Assembly: GCA_030710605.1 (NCBI GenBank)
Contig: CP092880.1
Coordinates: forward strand, 14,364,454-14,428,453
Direction of reading: 5' to 3'
Length of the DNA stretch: 64,000 nt
DNA from: Cordylochernes scorpioides
Taxonomy: Eukaryota; Arthropoda; Arachnida; Pseudoscorpiones; Chernetidae
The notes beneath the pieces were generated by a model. The model saw only the letters and a program-made list of their open reading frames with translations. It had not been told where the DNA came from and did not search any database. Position numbers and translations under genes: made by a program. Below are positions 54,640-64,000 of this stretch, in pieces; position 1 is the stretch's first letter; the number at the start of each line of letters is the position of its first letter.

Positions 54640-56670
54640 CAATGGCATCCCCCTTTCGATGGAGTGGACAAGACACCACCACCATAAATATGGCTTAAAA
54701 AAACAAACACATAGTTTCTAACCTAGGCTGCCGTTAGACGAAGTGCAGATATAACACGTAATACAAGCGCACTACGGCTTTTAACAACGTTTAAATAATC
54801 TGTAAAACTATTCAGGCCTTACCCAATTTTGAAAAAGCCGTTTACAGAAATTTTATTATTCAATGATTATTCATTTTCTATATACAAATATTTTAAAATA
54901 TAGTTTTGGAACACAAGTTATAGTATGTTTTACCTTATTTAAATAGTTGCCTATTAAGAATTTTTAGTATTAAAAAATAGTGTTAGAATTTGTAAAAATA
55001 TTTTATATATTTTGTTATCAATGTTTTATGACAATCAACTTTGTAGCAATAACCACGTTATCTTTGTAAAAAAATAGATTGAAATTATTTTCAGCTATAT
55101 CTTTAATGAATGAATACTTATGTGAATTCGCGTAAAAAAAGAAAAATATAGCAAAGCCTCGATTACTGAAAAACTTTAGCATATTTCCTGCATGGTACCA
55201 GATGTATATGCAATTTTGGTTCTCTTTATGAAATATTGAATTATATAATATTTTATATGAGTGGTGTCTTATTACTAAATTATAAAAGAATTCTAAAAAA
55301 CCTTTTGAAACACACATAGTAAATAATTTAAAATTGTTTGATTGAAAAAAGAATCATACACGTCAAAAATAGTGTAAATTTTTTACAACAGATGGCGCGC
55401 TAATGCATCATATAAATAATTTAATAAATGACTCTATAAAATGCTTAACACAAAAAAAAAAAAACAATGTAAAAAAAATAGTAGGAAAATGACATTGTAA
55501 TATATATTTTCTCCTAACAAAAAACAATGGTTGAAGTTTCTCTTTAAATATATTGGAAAAATGGAAAGGTTATCGATCTAGATTATAATGGCAATTTCTT
55601 TCAAATGAATTAACATTATTGATTGAAAAAATAAAAAGGAAATATATATTAAATCAAATTGTGGATATTGTAATATAGCGGTCTATAGTAAGGAAATTAA
55701 AAGTTTTCGAACAAAAAATCTTTAAATCGAATATTCTATGAATTAAAATGAGGGAATGATCAATAAAGCAGACGACTGTATCGAATTTATAATAATCGTT
55801 TGATATTCAAATTCTCTATTAAAGCTATCAATAATGATAATAATTTGCAAAATGGAATAACAGCTTCATAATGTTTAACGCTCAATTTAATGGTACACTC
55901 AAATTATTGTGGATTTGAATCAAATGACACAAAATCAATTTCATTGAAAAACCATTTTATTCTAATTATATCAATCGAAAAATTTGAAATTACTGTACCG
56001 ATATTATTTCCGAAGGTTCTGCAAGTTTTGTCAAGTTTCCTTTATTACAAGACCACTGTTAAGTTTGTATGTGAAGTTTATTCCCTTCAATTCATATATT
56101 GAAAATAAATTCTTTGTAATTATACTGTCAAGATTAATATTTTTCAAATATTTCTTACACACATTAATATTGTCACAGTTTCAAATTATAATTTTATTAA
56201 TCAATTAATACACTTTGTGAGTGATGTTTCCCTCCCAACAGAACTAAAAAAAAGAAAAATCAGTTATAGAATTTACATACCTTTCTCATATAACATTAAA
56301 CACAAAGGTATTTACATATTTACTAATTGCTTTACATTTTCTATAAACAAATTTCGTGACAATATTTTTCAAATATTTCTTACACACATTAATATTTTTC
56401 AAGTATTCCTTAACCAATGCCACAAATCCACATATTTCAGTATTATAATTATATAAAGATTTTTCAAGTATATAAAATAAGATGCAAATAAACACAACAT
56501 GAATTAAACACAACAACCTCTTTTATAAGGCAAAAATTCGTTCAACATTTTGAAGATTTATGTTGTTTTCCTCATGGAAATAATTGATCAAAATTTCCCC
56601 AAAGAATATGACAGTATTTATCGAACGTTTGGAACTTTTATTCTTATACATTTGTTGCCTTTGACTCACC
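54640..56670. other. AT-rich stretch, no gene seen
   Basis: Several 70-100 codon ORFs are low-complexity and unsupported. A family E fragment (ACAGATGGCGCGCTAATGCA) lies at about 55335-55410. Confidence 0.45.
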
Positions 56671-56675
56671 TATAC

Positions 56676-57170
56676 TGACAAAACGGGTAACACTAGGGCC
56701 TAAAGTAATAGTAACTAAAAACACAAATAGGTACACTCAAAAGTACAACAACAACAACAAAAAAGAGATAAATAAACTTACAATTGGTTAAATAAAATTA
56801 AAAAACAGTATTTATTTTTATTGCTGCTTAGGTAGGGATCGGACCGGGGTTACACAGGGAATGCGAAGAGATCACCAGACACGGATAAAAAAAAACGAAG
56901 AGAACACTATAATCGTCTCTACACAAAACCTTTTAACCACACTGGTCTCTCGCATTCCCTTAAACCCCCTTTATATACAAACATGGCCATATTCGTCCAA
57001 TTAGAATGCTTGAGAGATCGGTTTACTTATCTGATAAAAACAACGTTCTTCGCACTAAAGAAATAGGATGAGATAAGCGTGCAAATATTTGTCAATATAA
57101 TCTGACAATACGTCCGTCATTCTAATCTATACCTATTTTTCCTCAACCAGCCATAGGTAGGGGACTGTCA
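56676..57170 (-). repeat. Solo-LTR-like unit (495 bp), minus strand
   Basis: Minus strand starts TGACAGTCCCC and ends TTTTGTCA. TATATAAAGGGGG lies near 56986 and AATAAAAATAAA near 56820, the promoter-then-poly(A) order expected of an LTR. Ends extend to a 9-bp inverted repeat (ATACTGACA); no clear target duplication. Confidence 0.45.
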
Positions 57171-57403
57171 GTATTTCTGTTCTTTCTTAGAGCTTCTTTA
57201 TATGGCTAGTGCCATAGGATCTTCTACTGAATGGTCTTAGATTCTCTTCTATGTACTATCATTATTTGATCTCGGGAAGTGTAATGTATTGATGTCCTCT
57301 TGCCTTCTACATCGGGGAAATATAGCCATTTACATAACGTCTTTCTAGAATATACATATATGGAAAATTTGCCGGAAGAATTTTGATCCATAGAATCATA
57401 GGG

Positions 57404-57550
57404 CGCCTCTCCCGTCAAAACCTGACGCCATCTATTGACCGTCGCCGCAAACTATTGGCTTTGTCACCGACCCGAGGCCGCTAGTTTTCGGCGACGGTCA
57501 ATAGATGGCGTCAGGTTTTGATGTTTATTTTGACGGGAGACGCGCCTTAT
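57404..57550. repeat. Foldback with GCCATCTATTG arms
   Basis: CCCGTCAAAACCTGACGCCA and TCTATTGACCGTCGCCG on the left recur inverted on the right around about 45 bp; the right arm contains a short insertion (TGTTTATTT). Confidence 0.75.
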
Positions 57551-57571
57551 GCTTATATATATATATATATA

Positions 57572-58029
57572 TGTTGTAATATATTCCAATATATACTCAA
57601 ATCCCCATATGTAATATAGCTATAGTATAACAACCAAAACTGCAAAATCAATTTAAATCGCCAGTTTGGCCATCATGTAATACCAAAACGACATAATAAA
57701 ATTCGATTTAGTAACAGCCGGCACCAGACAGGAAAAAAGTCCGAAAAACATGTCGGGGTTACCAGGTGTGCCCCTTCTTGCTCAAATATAGGGCAGTCCC
57801 TCTGAAACACGATGATTGACAGACTCCCCTGGACAGATCTGCCTAGACCGGCGTATATTGCATACATTCGCTATCTCGCCTTTTCTCAGGCGACATCCAG
57901 CATGCCTTGTCTCCTTTTGTGTAATTCATTTCACGCCTGAGACCACTCTGTTCATTGTGGCCACAACGACTACATTTAACCAACATGCCACCCTACAGTC
58001 ATCTTACAGGATCAAATTACATTACAACA
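57572..58029 (+). repeat. Solo-LTR-like unit, family B copy 3
   Basis: TGTTGTAATATATTCC ... TTACAACA, 458 bp, with TATAT on both sides. Best-preserved copy of the family. Confidence 0.6.
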
Positions 58030-58699
58030 TATATTCAACTTTTTTATTCCTTAAAAAAAAATTGTGACAGAGATGTCAATAACATTATTTATTATACCTT
58101 TTTTTTTTTGGTTAAATAAATATTTTGATATAGGTCACTTGTCGAAATATTAAGACGGGCTTGAAGATTCTTTTAGAATCAAAGTGATTCTCGTGAAAAA
58201 ACAATTGCATTCTTAATGCATTCTTAAAATAATTCTGTCTTCATATCTGTAGCTGGGAATGCTTTTAAAGTGCCTCTTTTTCTTTGAATATATTATTTAA
58301 ACATCTAGAGTTAGACTTCTTTTTGATATATACGATATCTTAAATTTATAACTAGATGATTCTTTCGTTCAAACTGGACGAGATTTCAAGCCAAATGTTT
58401 TTTTCTTTATTTTCCAAACGAGGATGCCTAACTCATAGTTAGGACTAAGAAAAAGAGGCACTTTGAAAGCTTTCTCAGTTACAGATATAAAGACAGACAT
58501 CGGTATAAGTTTATGACATCAAGTTTGGAATAATTGCCTCAAAGATATATATATATATTTTTTGCAAAAATACTTCTCTTTATTCCAATAAAATTGGGCT
58601 AGCTTTCAAGTTAACAGCTTCTCATTATGGTCATAAGCGCAATAAAGACAACTTTATTCGACAAAATATTAGGAGAATTAGGCATATTGGTTTTGATTA

Positions 58700-59100
58700 A
58701 AAGAGTTTTGACTCCGCTTTTGCCGGTCCCAAGCCTGATAAAAAGGAGAAGGGGGAGCAGTAACAAGCTCACTAAAAAACCTGGGTTCAGCTGGCCCGGC
58801 TGATAGTACCCTGTAAGGGCTCCTGATACAGGATGAGCAGCGTTTGTACTCCATGTTAGGAGCGGCGGTACATGGCATCTGTTCCTCATGTCAGAGGCGG
58901 CCATTTTTTTTGGAGCTAAGTCGGCCTGCCACTGAGTAGTGCTCCCAGTCTTAATGACAAAGGCAGATACATTTTACTTCACCCAATCATGATGGTTGTC
59001 AACTCTACTCTCCCCCGACAGACATCATCAAAAGTCTCAAGCTTTACAAGCTTGATACCTTAATATGATTGAGTAGAGATAAGAAAGAAGAAGAAAAGAG
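58700..59100 (+). repeat. LINE-like 3' end with AAG-rich tail (copy 2)
   Basis: Matches 9290-9651 (CTGGCCCGGCTGATAGTA, AGAGGCGGCCATTT, GCCTGCCACTGA) with an extra about 50 bp (CAACTCTACTCTCCC...) before the tail. Confidence 0.55.
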
Positions 59101-59159
59101 TTTTATACGCAGATTCAATGTTTTCGTCGGTCTAACAAGTAAAAAATAAGGACAGATGC

Positions 59160-59450
59160 ATAGTACAGATCGCTATAATCATGTTGGGGAGAAAGCGATT
59201 CTTTTACTGTACGAATGCGTACACGTCTACACATGTAGAAAGTGGTTCAAACTTGTACTTACAAATGTACCAGACCCCCTTTTAGTTATTTACACTCACT
59301 GGCGGTGTTATAATTTTGTGAAGATCGGAGGCCGTTGAAACCTTTTTATTTTCAGGGAAAAAGTGCCCAATGCGGGATTTGATTCTATTTCGTATATATT
59401 ATATGAAAAAAGACGCTTTATACCTATTTTCACCGACTCCCCACCACTAA
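59160..59450 (-). mobile_element. tRNA-derived SINE, diverged copy
   Basis: Shares CATGATTATAGCG-like end, ACATGTGTAGAC palindrome and GTGCCCAATGCGGGAT head remnants with the 21677 copy. Confidence 0.5.
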
Positions 59451-59989
59451 AACATCTTTTATTAAGAGCGTTTTGCTTAATATCTTGCCTGTTATTACAC
59501 GTAATAACAAATACCTAAAAAAATGGCAAAAGTCTCTGCTACATTTTAGAACAATCACCCCAATATATCAATAGAAACTCAACAATTCAAAATGCGCTGA
59601 CACATGAGCTATTTCTAACAATTAATTTCTAATATTTATTAAAAGGAACCGAAGCAGAACAAGGACTTATTGAGGGAAAAAATTACTGATACAAGTAAAA
59701 CCCGAAGCGGGGAAAAAATGGGATAGGTGCCAAAATTAGAATGGGTAAAAAGTGGTTTAAAAACTTGGAAGAATTTCGAGTTAGGAGGAGGTCTCTTTGG
59801 GTTGATCAATCACCAGTCGCTAGGCAACCGTAGCCGACGAGAGGCAGGTCTCAGTGACAGGAGACAGAGAAAGTCTACTGGAATATTATCTTCATAGGTT
59901 CCGCTTTTGCATGGATACAACCTCACCATAGTAAAGATATAGTAGAAATTTGATTGTGATAACAGAACTATATACTCTTTTAGGCAAAT

Positions 59990-60232
59990 AAATGAAGATA
60001 TTATGAAAAAGGCATCTCCTTATCGTGAAACTGAAAGTTCTGATGGCTTGCGCCATCTATCGGAATAAATATAAACTATTCTCGCTGATTTTTAATTGTT
60101 CCAGAATTGGCCAAATGACGCAAGCCATCAGCAACTTTCAGTTGCACGATAAGGAGATGCCTTTTTCATAATTTATGAACCTTATCCCAGTACAATATCA
60201 CATTTGTACTATTATTTTCAAATAAAGATATA
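59990..60232. mobile_element. Family D foldback, ribozyme lost
   Basis: GGCATCTCCTTATCGTG and its inverse flank a short centre; arms match 19838-20157. Confidence 0.6.
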
Positions 60233-60394
60233 GAGAATTCATTATTATAGGTGTGTTCTTGCTATCATTTAGAGATATAGCTCCATAAACCATCAAATTG
60301 TATTACCCGACGTTTCAGAAACCTACTATCCGTCTTTTTCAAGGCAGAAAAAAGATGACAGAGATTCTCCGAAAAGTCGGGTAATAACTTTTGA

Positions 60395-60628
60395 TCAGTC
60401 TATATTCTTGATAGTTAGAAAAATGTAAATGCCCGATATATTTGTTGTATCGCTAGATAAAGAGTAGCCAGGATGAGGTGTTGCTTCTATCAGTCCATGG
60501 ACTTGGGAATAAAGGTTTATTAGAAATAAACATACTGTTGCACCAAGTTGCAGCTTTGCAGGGTCGTCGACCTTGGTTTCTTCCTTCTTGGTGTTATACA
60601 CGTTTCCCGAGCGGATTTCCATACTCAA
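60395..60628 (-). CDS. Repeat-borne frame with conserved exon-like block (copy 2)
   Basis: Frame MSMEIRSGNVYNTKKE...DPAKLQLGAT; the block at 60536-60622 matches 7785-7871 at most codons. It is followed on the minus strand by GTATGT, a donor-like site, so the true exon may end at 60536 and the rest of the frame be intronic. Upstream sequence (to 60775) is also shared with copy 1. Function unknown. Confidence 0.3.
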   Translation of the reverse strand: MSMEIRSGNVYNTKKEETKVDDPAKLQLGATVCLFLINLYSQVHGLIEATPHPGYSLSSDTTNISGIYIFLTIKNID

Positions 60629-60799
60629 AGCAAATAAATAAAATTAAATAAAAATAAATTACCTTTTAAAATTATTGCGTTTATTTATTCGTTGTCTTCC
60701 TCGTAGGTCGCGATCCGCAGTCTTCCTCTCTCGCTCCAATAACCAATCAAGATATATATATACAATAAAATATTACAAAGAATTGAAACTATTAAAAGG

Positions 60800-61385
60800 G
60801 ATGATGATAATCTAAATAATCTGTTTTAAATAAATATTAAATATCATAGAATATTTTGAATAAATGTAGGGGGCATTAAAATTGATGCAACAATACCTTA
60901 CAATAGATACATCCTACTGACTGCCTATTATCAACATTGTGCCATTGTTTATATACAAATTCCTAAAGCAACAATTGAGTATGCAAAGAGGATATTTGCA
61001 TTTATACAAATATCCAAGTATGCAAATACACTACAATCTTAATGGGTTCCGTCCTATTCCATTGCATATCTAAAACCCATTGAATGAAACTTCTTATGTT
61101 GAATTGAATGCGATAACAGAGAACATCAGCTACTTTAGTTGTATCTACCAAGGACATTAAGATGTAGATGCTTGAAATCTTGATGGTTAGTTAGAGAATA
61201 TTGTATAGATCTTATTTCATCAACGTGTCCAAGCAGAGCGTTATCAACTTCTAACGGAAAGTCAAAAGCAATTAAATTAACTCTACCATAGCAGTATCTA
61301 AAACAGACAGTTGAATTCACATATTTGAATTCTTATCTAGATAACCACAGATTATTTATTAGACTCGACTTAAGCACAAAAATCT
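60800..61385. other. No supported gene
   Basis: AT-rich sequence leading into the reverse-transcriptase fragment; no recognisable protein. Confidence 0.35.
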
Positions 61386-61387
61386 TC

Positions 61388-61611
61388 TACCATGGAGATA
61401 TCTAATGAATGATCTATTAACCAAAAAATTTCAGGAATCTAATAGCGAAATTATTGGTTATGCAGATGATCTAACGGTAATATGTTGTAATACAGTTGTA
61501 ACAAATCTTAAGAAGATTATAATTGAAAATTCAATAGGAAAATTAAATATCACCACTTGTGTTGTCGTCGTGTCTCTCAATTTACTAACAAGACTGGGTG
61601 GGCAAATATGA
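61388..61611 (+). pseudogene. Non-LTR reverse transcriptase fragment (YADD box)
   Basis: PWRYLMNDLLTKKF followed by EIIGYADDLTVICC, the palm A-loop and YADD catalytic motif of LINE reverse transcriptases. Upstream and downstream RT motifs are missing. Confidence 0.7.
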
Positions 61612-61624
61612 CTTTTATTGTCAA

Positions 61625-61725
61625 CCACAAAGTACTGTCAAGGACACCCCACAGCCGGCAACACCATTAACGAACACCAGTTGACATTCGAGCCCCTACT
61701 ACATATTCTCACATGTAAGACATCA
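61625..61725 (+). repeat. Gag/protease-region repeat (partner 62785-62878)
   Basis: About 95 bp (CGGCAACaCCATTAACGrAC, GACATTCGAGCCC) occur at both places, so two fragments of the same retroelement are interleaved here. Confidence 0.6.
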
Positions 61726-61982
61726 TCAAATCCATCTGATACGATAACCCATATGGAATACCTTCACAATACTCTAGATGTACAAATGCCTACAATTCCA
61801 TGTGCTTGTTTAACGTGCTACTGAACTGACGCTCTCAAACTACAACGGTATTTATATGTTACAAAGCACAATTAATGACTACGCAAAACAGTGTCATCTT
61901 CTAAAACCATAACCAACTATGCAAAATTAGTGCAGATACGATATAAGTAAATACTAATACAACAAAAACCACCATCCACAAC

Positions 61983-62547
61983 TTCAGACGTTGTGGCACA
62001 ACTTGCAGAAACCATCCGAGCCCTCACCGCTCCCAGCCTAAGGGAGATAGACATACCGCTGTACGATGGTTCTTACCCAGCTGCCGACTTCCTGCGCTAA
62101 TTCGACAACAGTACATAACAACACTACCTACGAACAAAGAAAAGCTACAGCGTCTCCGTGGGCTTCTCCAAGGTGAGTCGCTCAAACATTTCTTACACCT
62201 AGGCCTCGCAAACAGAACGTAGGATAGTTTACGACAAATCTTAACAGATTTGTATCCAGGGGTTATAGAAGTAACCTTCTCCAAATTTGTCAATCTTAAA
62301 TTGACATAAAAAACCGTACTCCAACAGTACTATGGGAGTGCAACTAGATCTCCCCACCAGCATCATCATAGAGGCACTAACTGAGGGCCTCCCTCAAAAT
62401 GACCAAAGCCTGGTAAGAGCCAATGCGCCCAAAACCCTCGCAGACTGGCATGCCATAGTGACCAGGGTAAAAGGGACAAATGTCCCCTCCAAAGCGCCAC
62501 AAACTCCAGAACAAGCCTCATACCCACTTCTAATGGGATCACCATAA
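61983..62547 (+). pseudogene. Retrotransposon gag remnant
   Basis: In several frames: LREIDIPLYDGSYPAADFLR, LQGESLKHFLHLGLANRT, ILTDLYPGVIEVTFSKFVN, then LPTSIIIEALTEGLPQNDQS and TLADWHAIVTRVKGT, the order of a capsid-like gag. At least two stops and two frameshifts separate the pieces. Confidence 0.55.
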
Positions 62548-62639
62548 CACCGCGCAAACAAACAGAACACCCAATAGGAGATTTAAAGCTCGTCAGCCAC
62601 CATAGTACACCAAGGTACTTTTCTAACGTAAATCAAACA

Positions 62640-62982
62640 ACCCTGCCAACCTCACCATGCCACTATTACAATGGAAACCATTGGAACTCTGAGTGTCCAA
62701 GATGCCATAGGCCATCCTTCAGAACACAGCCCTTAGCACCCAAACAATCTCAAGAAACAGAAGGCCAATATCCAACCAGCCACGAAGTGCCGTTAAGGAT
62801 ATCCCACAGTCGGCAACCCCATTAACGGACACCAATGGACATTCGAGCCCTACTACATAATCTCCCATGTAAGGCATGTTTGTGTAAAACCTTTACCTTT
62901 CCTGGCAGACAATGGAGCCTCAATCAATATCATTAACAAATCAATATTTAATCACATAAAAAGAAAATTAATCACACATTAA
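62640..62982 (+). pseudogene. gag zinc knuckle and aspartic protease remnant
   Basis: CHYYNGNHWNSECPRC looks like a decayed zinc knuckle (second Cys is Tyr). Further on, LPFLADNGASINIINKS has the retroviral-type protease active-site context with Asn in place of the usual Thr/Ser. TAA stops it at 62980-62982. Confidence 0.5.
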
Positions 62983-62989
62983 AATTTTA

Positions 62990-63790
62990 TTCTGATCATA
63001 TTTATATTAATTCTGTTACTAATCAAATTTACACATTAGGTTTTACTTATTACTTAGGCTACATCACCAAGATAACCAAAATTTTATATAATTAACATTA
63101 TTTTACCTTTTGGCATATTATCATCATTTTTTTTTTTTTTTGTGACTTTAAATTAACATTAGATCAATCAAATCAAACTATTTTACAAAATAATGCTCCA
63201 CTGCCACGGGAATGGTATAATTTTTCATTTGCCTCACACCTATACAACAATGGTGAAGTTGATCAACCTCTTAAACAAATGGTACAACAAGATACCACTA
63301 CAATCCAAACTGAACTATTGATGCACGGGCCACCCAACAAAGCCTTACCTTGTCAACCTAATTATGTAGTCTTCCATCAAATTTGACCAGAATGTTCTCA
63401 ACCAACCTCTCTCTTGTCCTCAAAATAATATTCTCACCTTTTCCACTAATTACACTGGTCAACAAGATTTTTGCACAAGAGAACCTGATTATGTTTCTAG
63501 TGTAACTTTTCATGCTGAACTCAAAAATCTAATCAGAAATTTCCCATCACCTATGGTTTTTGCGTGACGGTCTTTTTTTAGTATTGGGATAAATACACTA
63601 AAAATTGCAAACAATGTCACGTAACTGGTTTATCAAAAAATATTTTTCTTTGTCCACAAAGAAATAGCATCTTATCTACATGTCCTGAATCCAAATATAC
63701 CATTAGTTTTTTTCTATTACACAATATTTCTGAGATACACCTACTTGAATTTGGAAATATTGTTAATATATAGGCATATATGAACGAAAC
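62990..63790. other. AT-rich stretch, no gene recognised
   Basis: Broken frames only. A 118-codon minus ORF (63617-63973) overlaps the conserved fragment at the right edge in a different frame and is not favoured. Confidence 0.35.
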
Positions 63791-63797
63791 ATATTTA

Positions 63798-63998
63798 TTA
63801 TTTAAAAGCAGTGACAGTGGATTTTCTTCTATACTTTGCTTGTGGTAGATCCCTCTTGAGTGCCCAGCAGTCGTCGGCAAGCATAGCGGGACTCCATTTA
63901 CCTTGGTACCGCTTCTCCATGCTTGATATAGCTTGATGAAACCTCTCACCATGCTCATCGCTAACTGCGCCAAGATTGTCTGGAAAGAAATCTAGATG
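63798..63998 (-). CDS. C-terminal part of a repeat-associated conserved protein (runs off edge)
   Basis: Minus-strand frame of 66 codons, open to the window edge and ending TAA at 63798: DFFPDNLGAVSDEHGERFHQ, MEKRYQGKWSPAMLADDCW, then KYRRKSTVTAF. The DEHGERFHQ and MEKRYQG-x-W...MLADYCW-like blocks recur in many arthropod predicted proteins linked to repeats (memory, not a search). The function is not known to me. Confidence 0.6.
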   Translation of the reverse strand, partial: HLDFFPDNLGAVSDEHGERFHQAISSMEKRYQGKWSPAMLADDCWALKRDLPQAKYRRKSTVTAFK

Positions 63999-64000
63999 TG

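Overview
This is an AT-rich eukaryotic nuclear window made almost entirely of transposable-element debris and tandem repeats. I find no confidently intact host gene. Canonical splice-site and AATAAA-like signals, Tc1/mariner/pogo DNA transposons, Ty3-type integrase, several non-LTR reverse-transcriptase (LINE) remnants, a Penelope-like GIY-YIG endonuclease tail, tRNA-derived SINEs and Helitron-like ends point to an invertebrate animal. The Tc1, Ty3-integrase and 3'-edge protein fragments look most like arthropod (possibly chelicerate) families, but that assignment is inference. There is one 100-N assembly gap (20158-20257).

Layout. 111-5099 is an LTR element with two apparently identical 764-bp LTRs and no pol gene. 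5110-7340 holds solo-LTR-like units of three families, all set in TATATA tracts. 8.3-10.5 kb has a tRNA-Gly-bearing Helitron-like element and elements carrying hammerhead ribozyme (HHR) sequence. 10.8-19.6 kb is a tandem segmental duplication: a terminal-exon-like ORF, an RT-less LINE remnant and an 11-bp minisatellite, each present twice. 20.4-26.9 kb holds a Penelope-like endonuclease fragment, SINEs, palindromic elements and two sequence-intact HHRs. 29.5-30.9 kb is a Ty3-type integrase ORF with PPT and 3' LTR. 33.5 kb is a mariner fragment. 34.2-36.3 kb is a 98-bp minisatellite. 36.5-37.0 kb is a large foldback. 38.6-44.0 kb holds Helitron-like ends, one of them abutting a 32-bp minisatellite. 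44.5-48.6 kb has an internally deleted pogo/Tigger element, foldbacks and a Tc1 element. 50.3-51.5 kb is another 32-bp minisatellite. 51.7-53.0 kb has LINE C-termini. 56.7-60.8 kb has solo LTRs, LINE tails and SINEs. 61.4-63.0 kb holds reverse-transcriptase and gag/protease debris. A conserved repeat-associated protein fragment runs off the right edge.

The most interesting signal is a set of minimal type I hammerhead ribozymes (10250-10303, 22927-22980, 26721-26773) plus decayed copies. They sit in dispersed, often palindromic elements, in the same window as a Penelope-like endonuclease tail. A second palindromic family (20395, 23125, 26421, 36520, 46040) carries hammerhead core pieces in a permuted order that I cannot match to any of the three standard hammerhead topologies. 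Other points of interest are tRNA-Gly sequences inside Helitron-like elements, repeated use of (TA)n as a landing site by LTR-like units, and an identical-LTR element lacking any pol gene.
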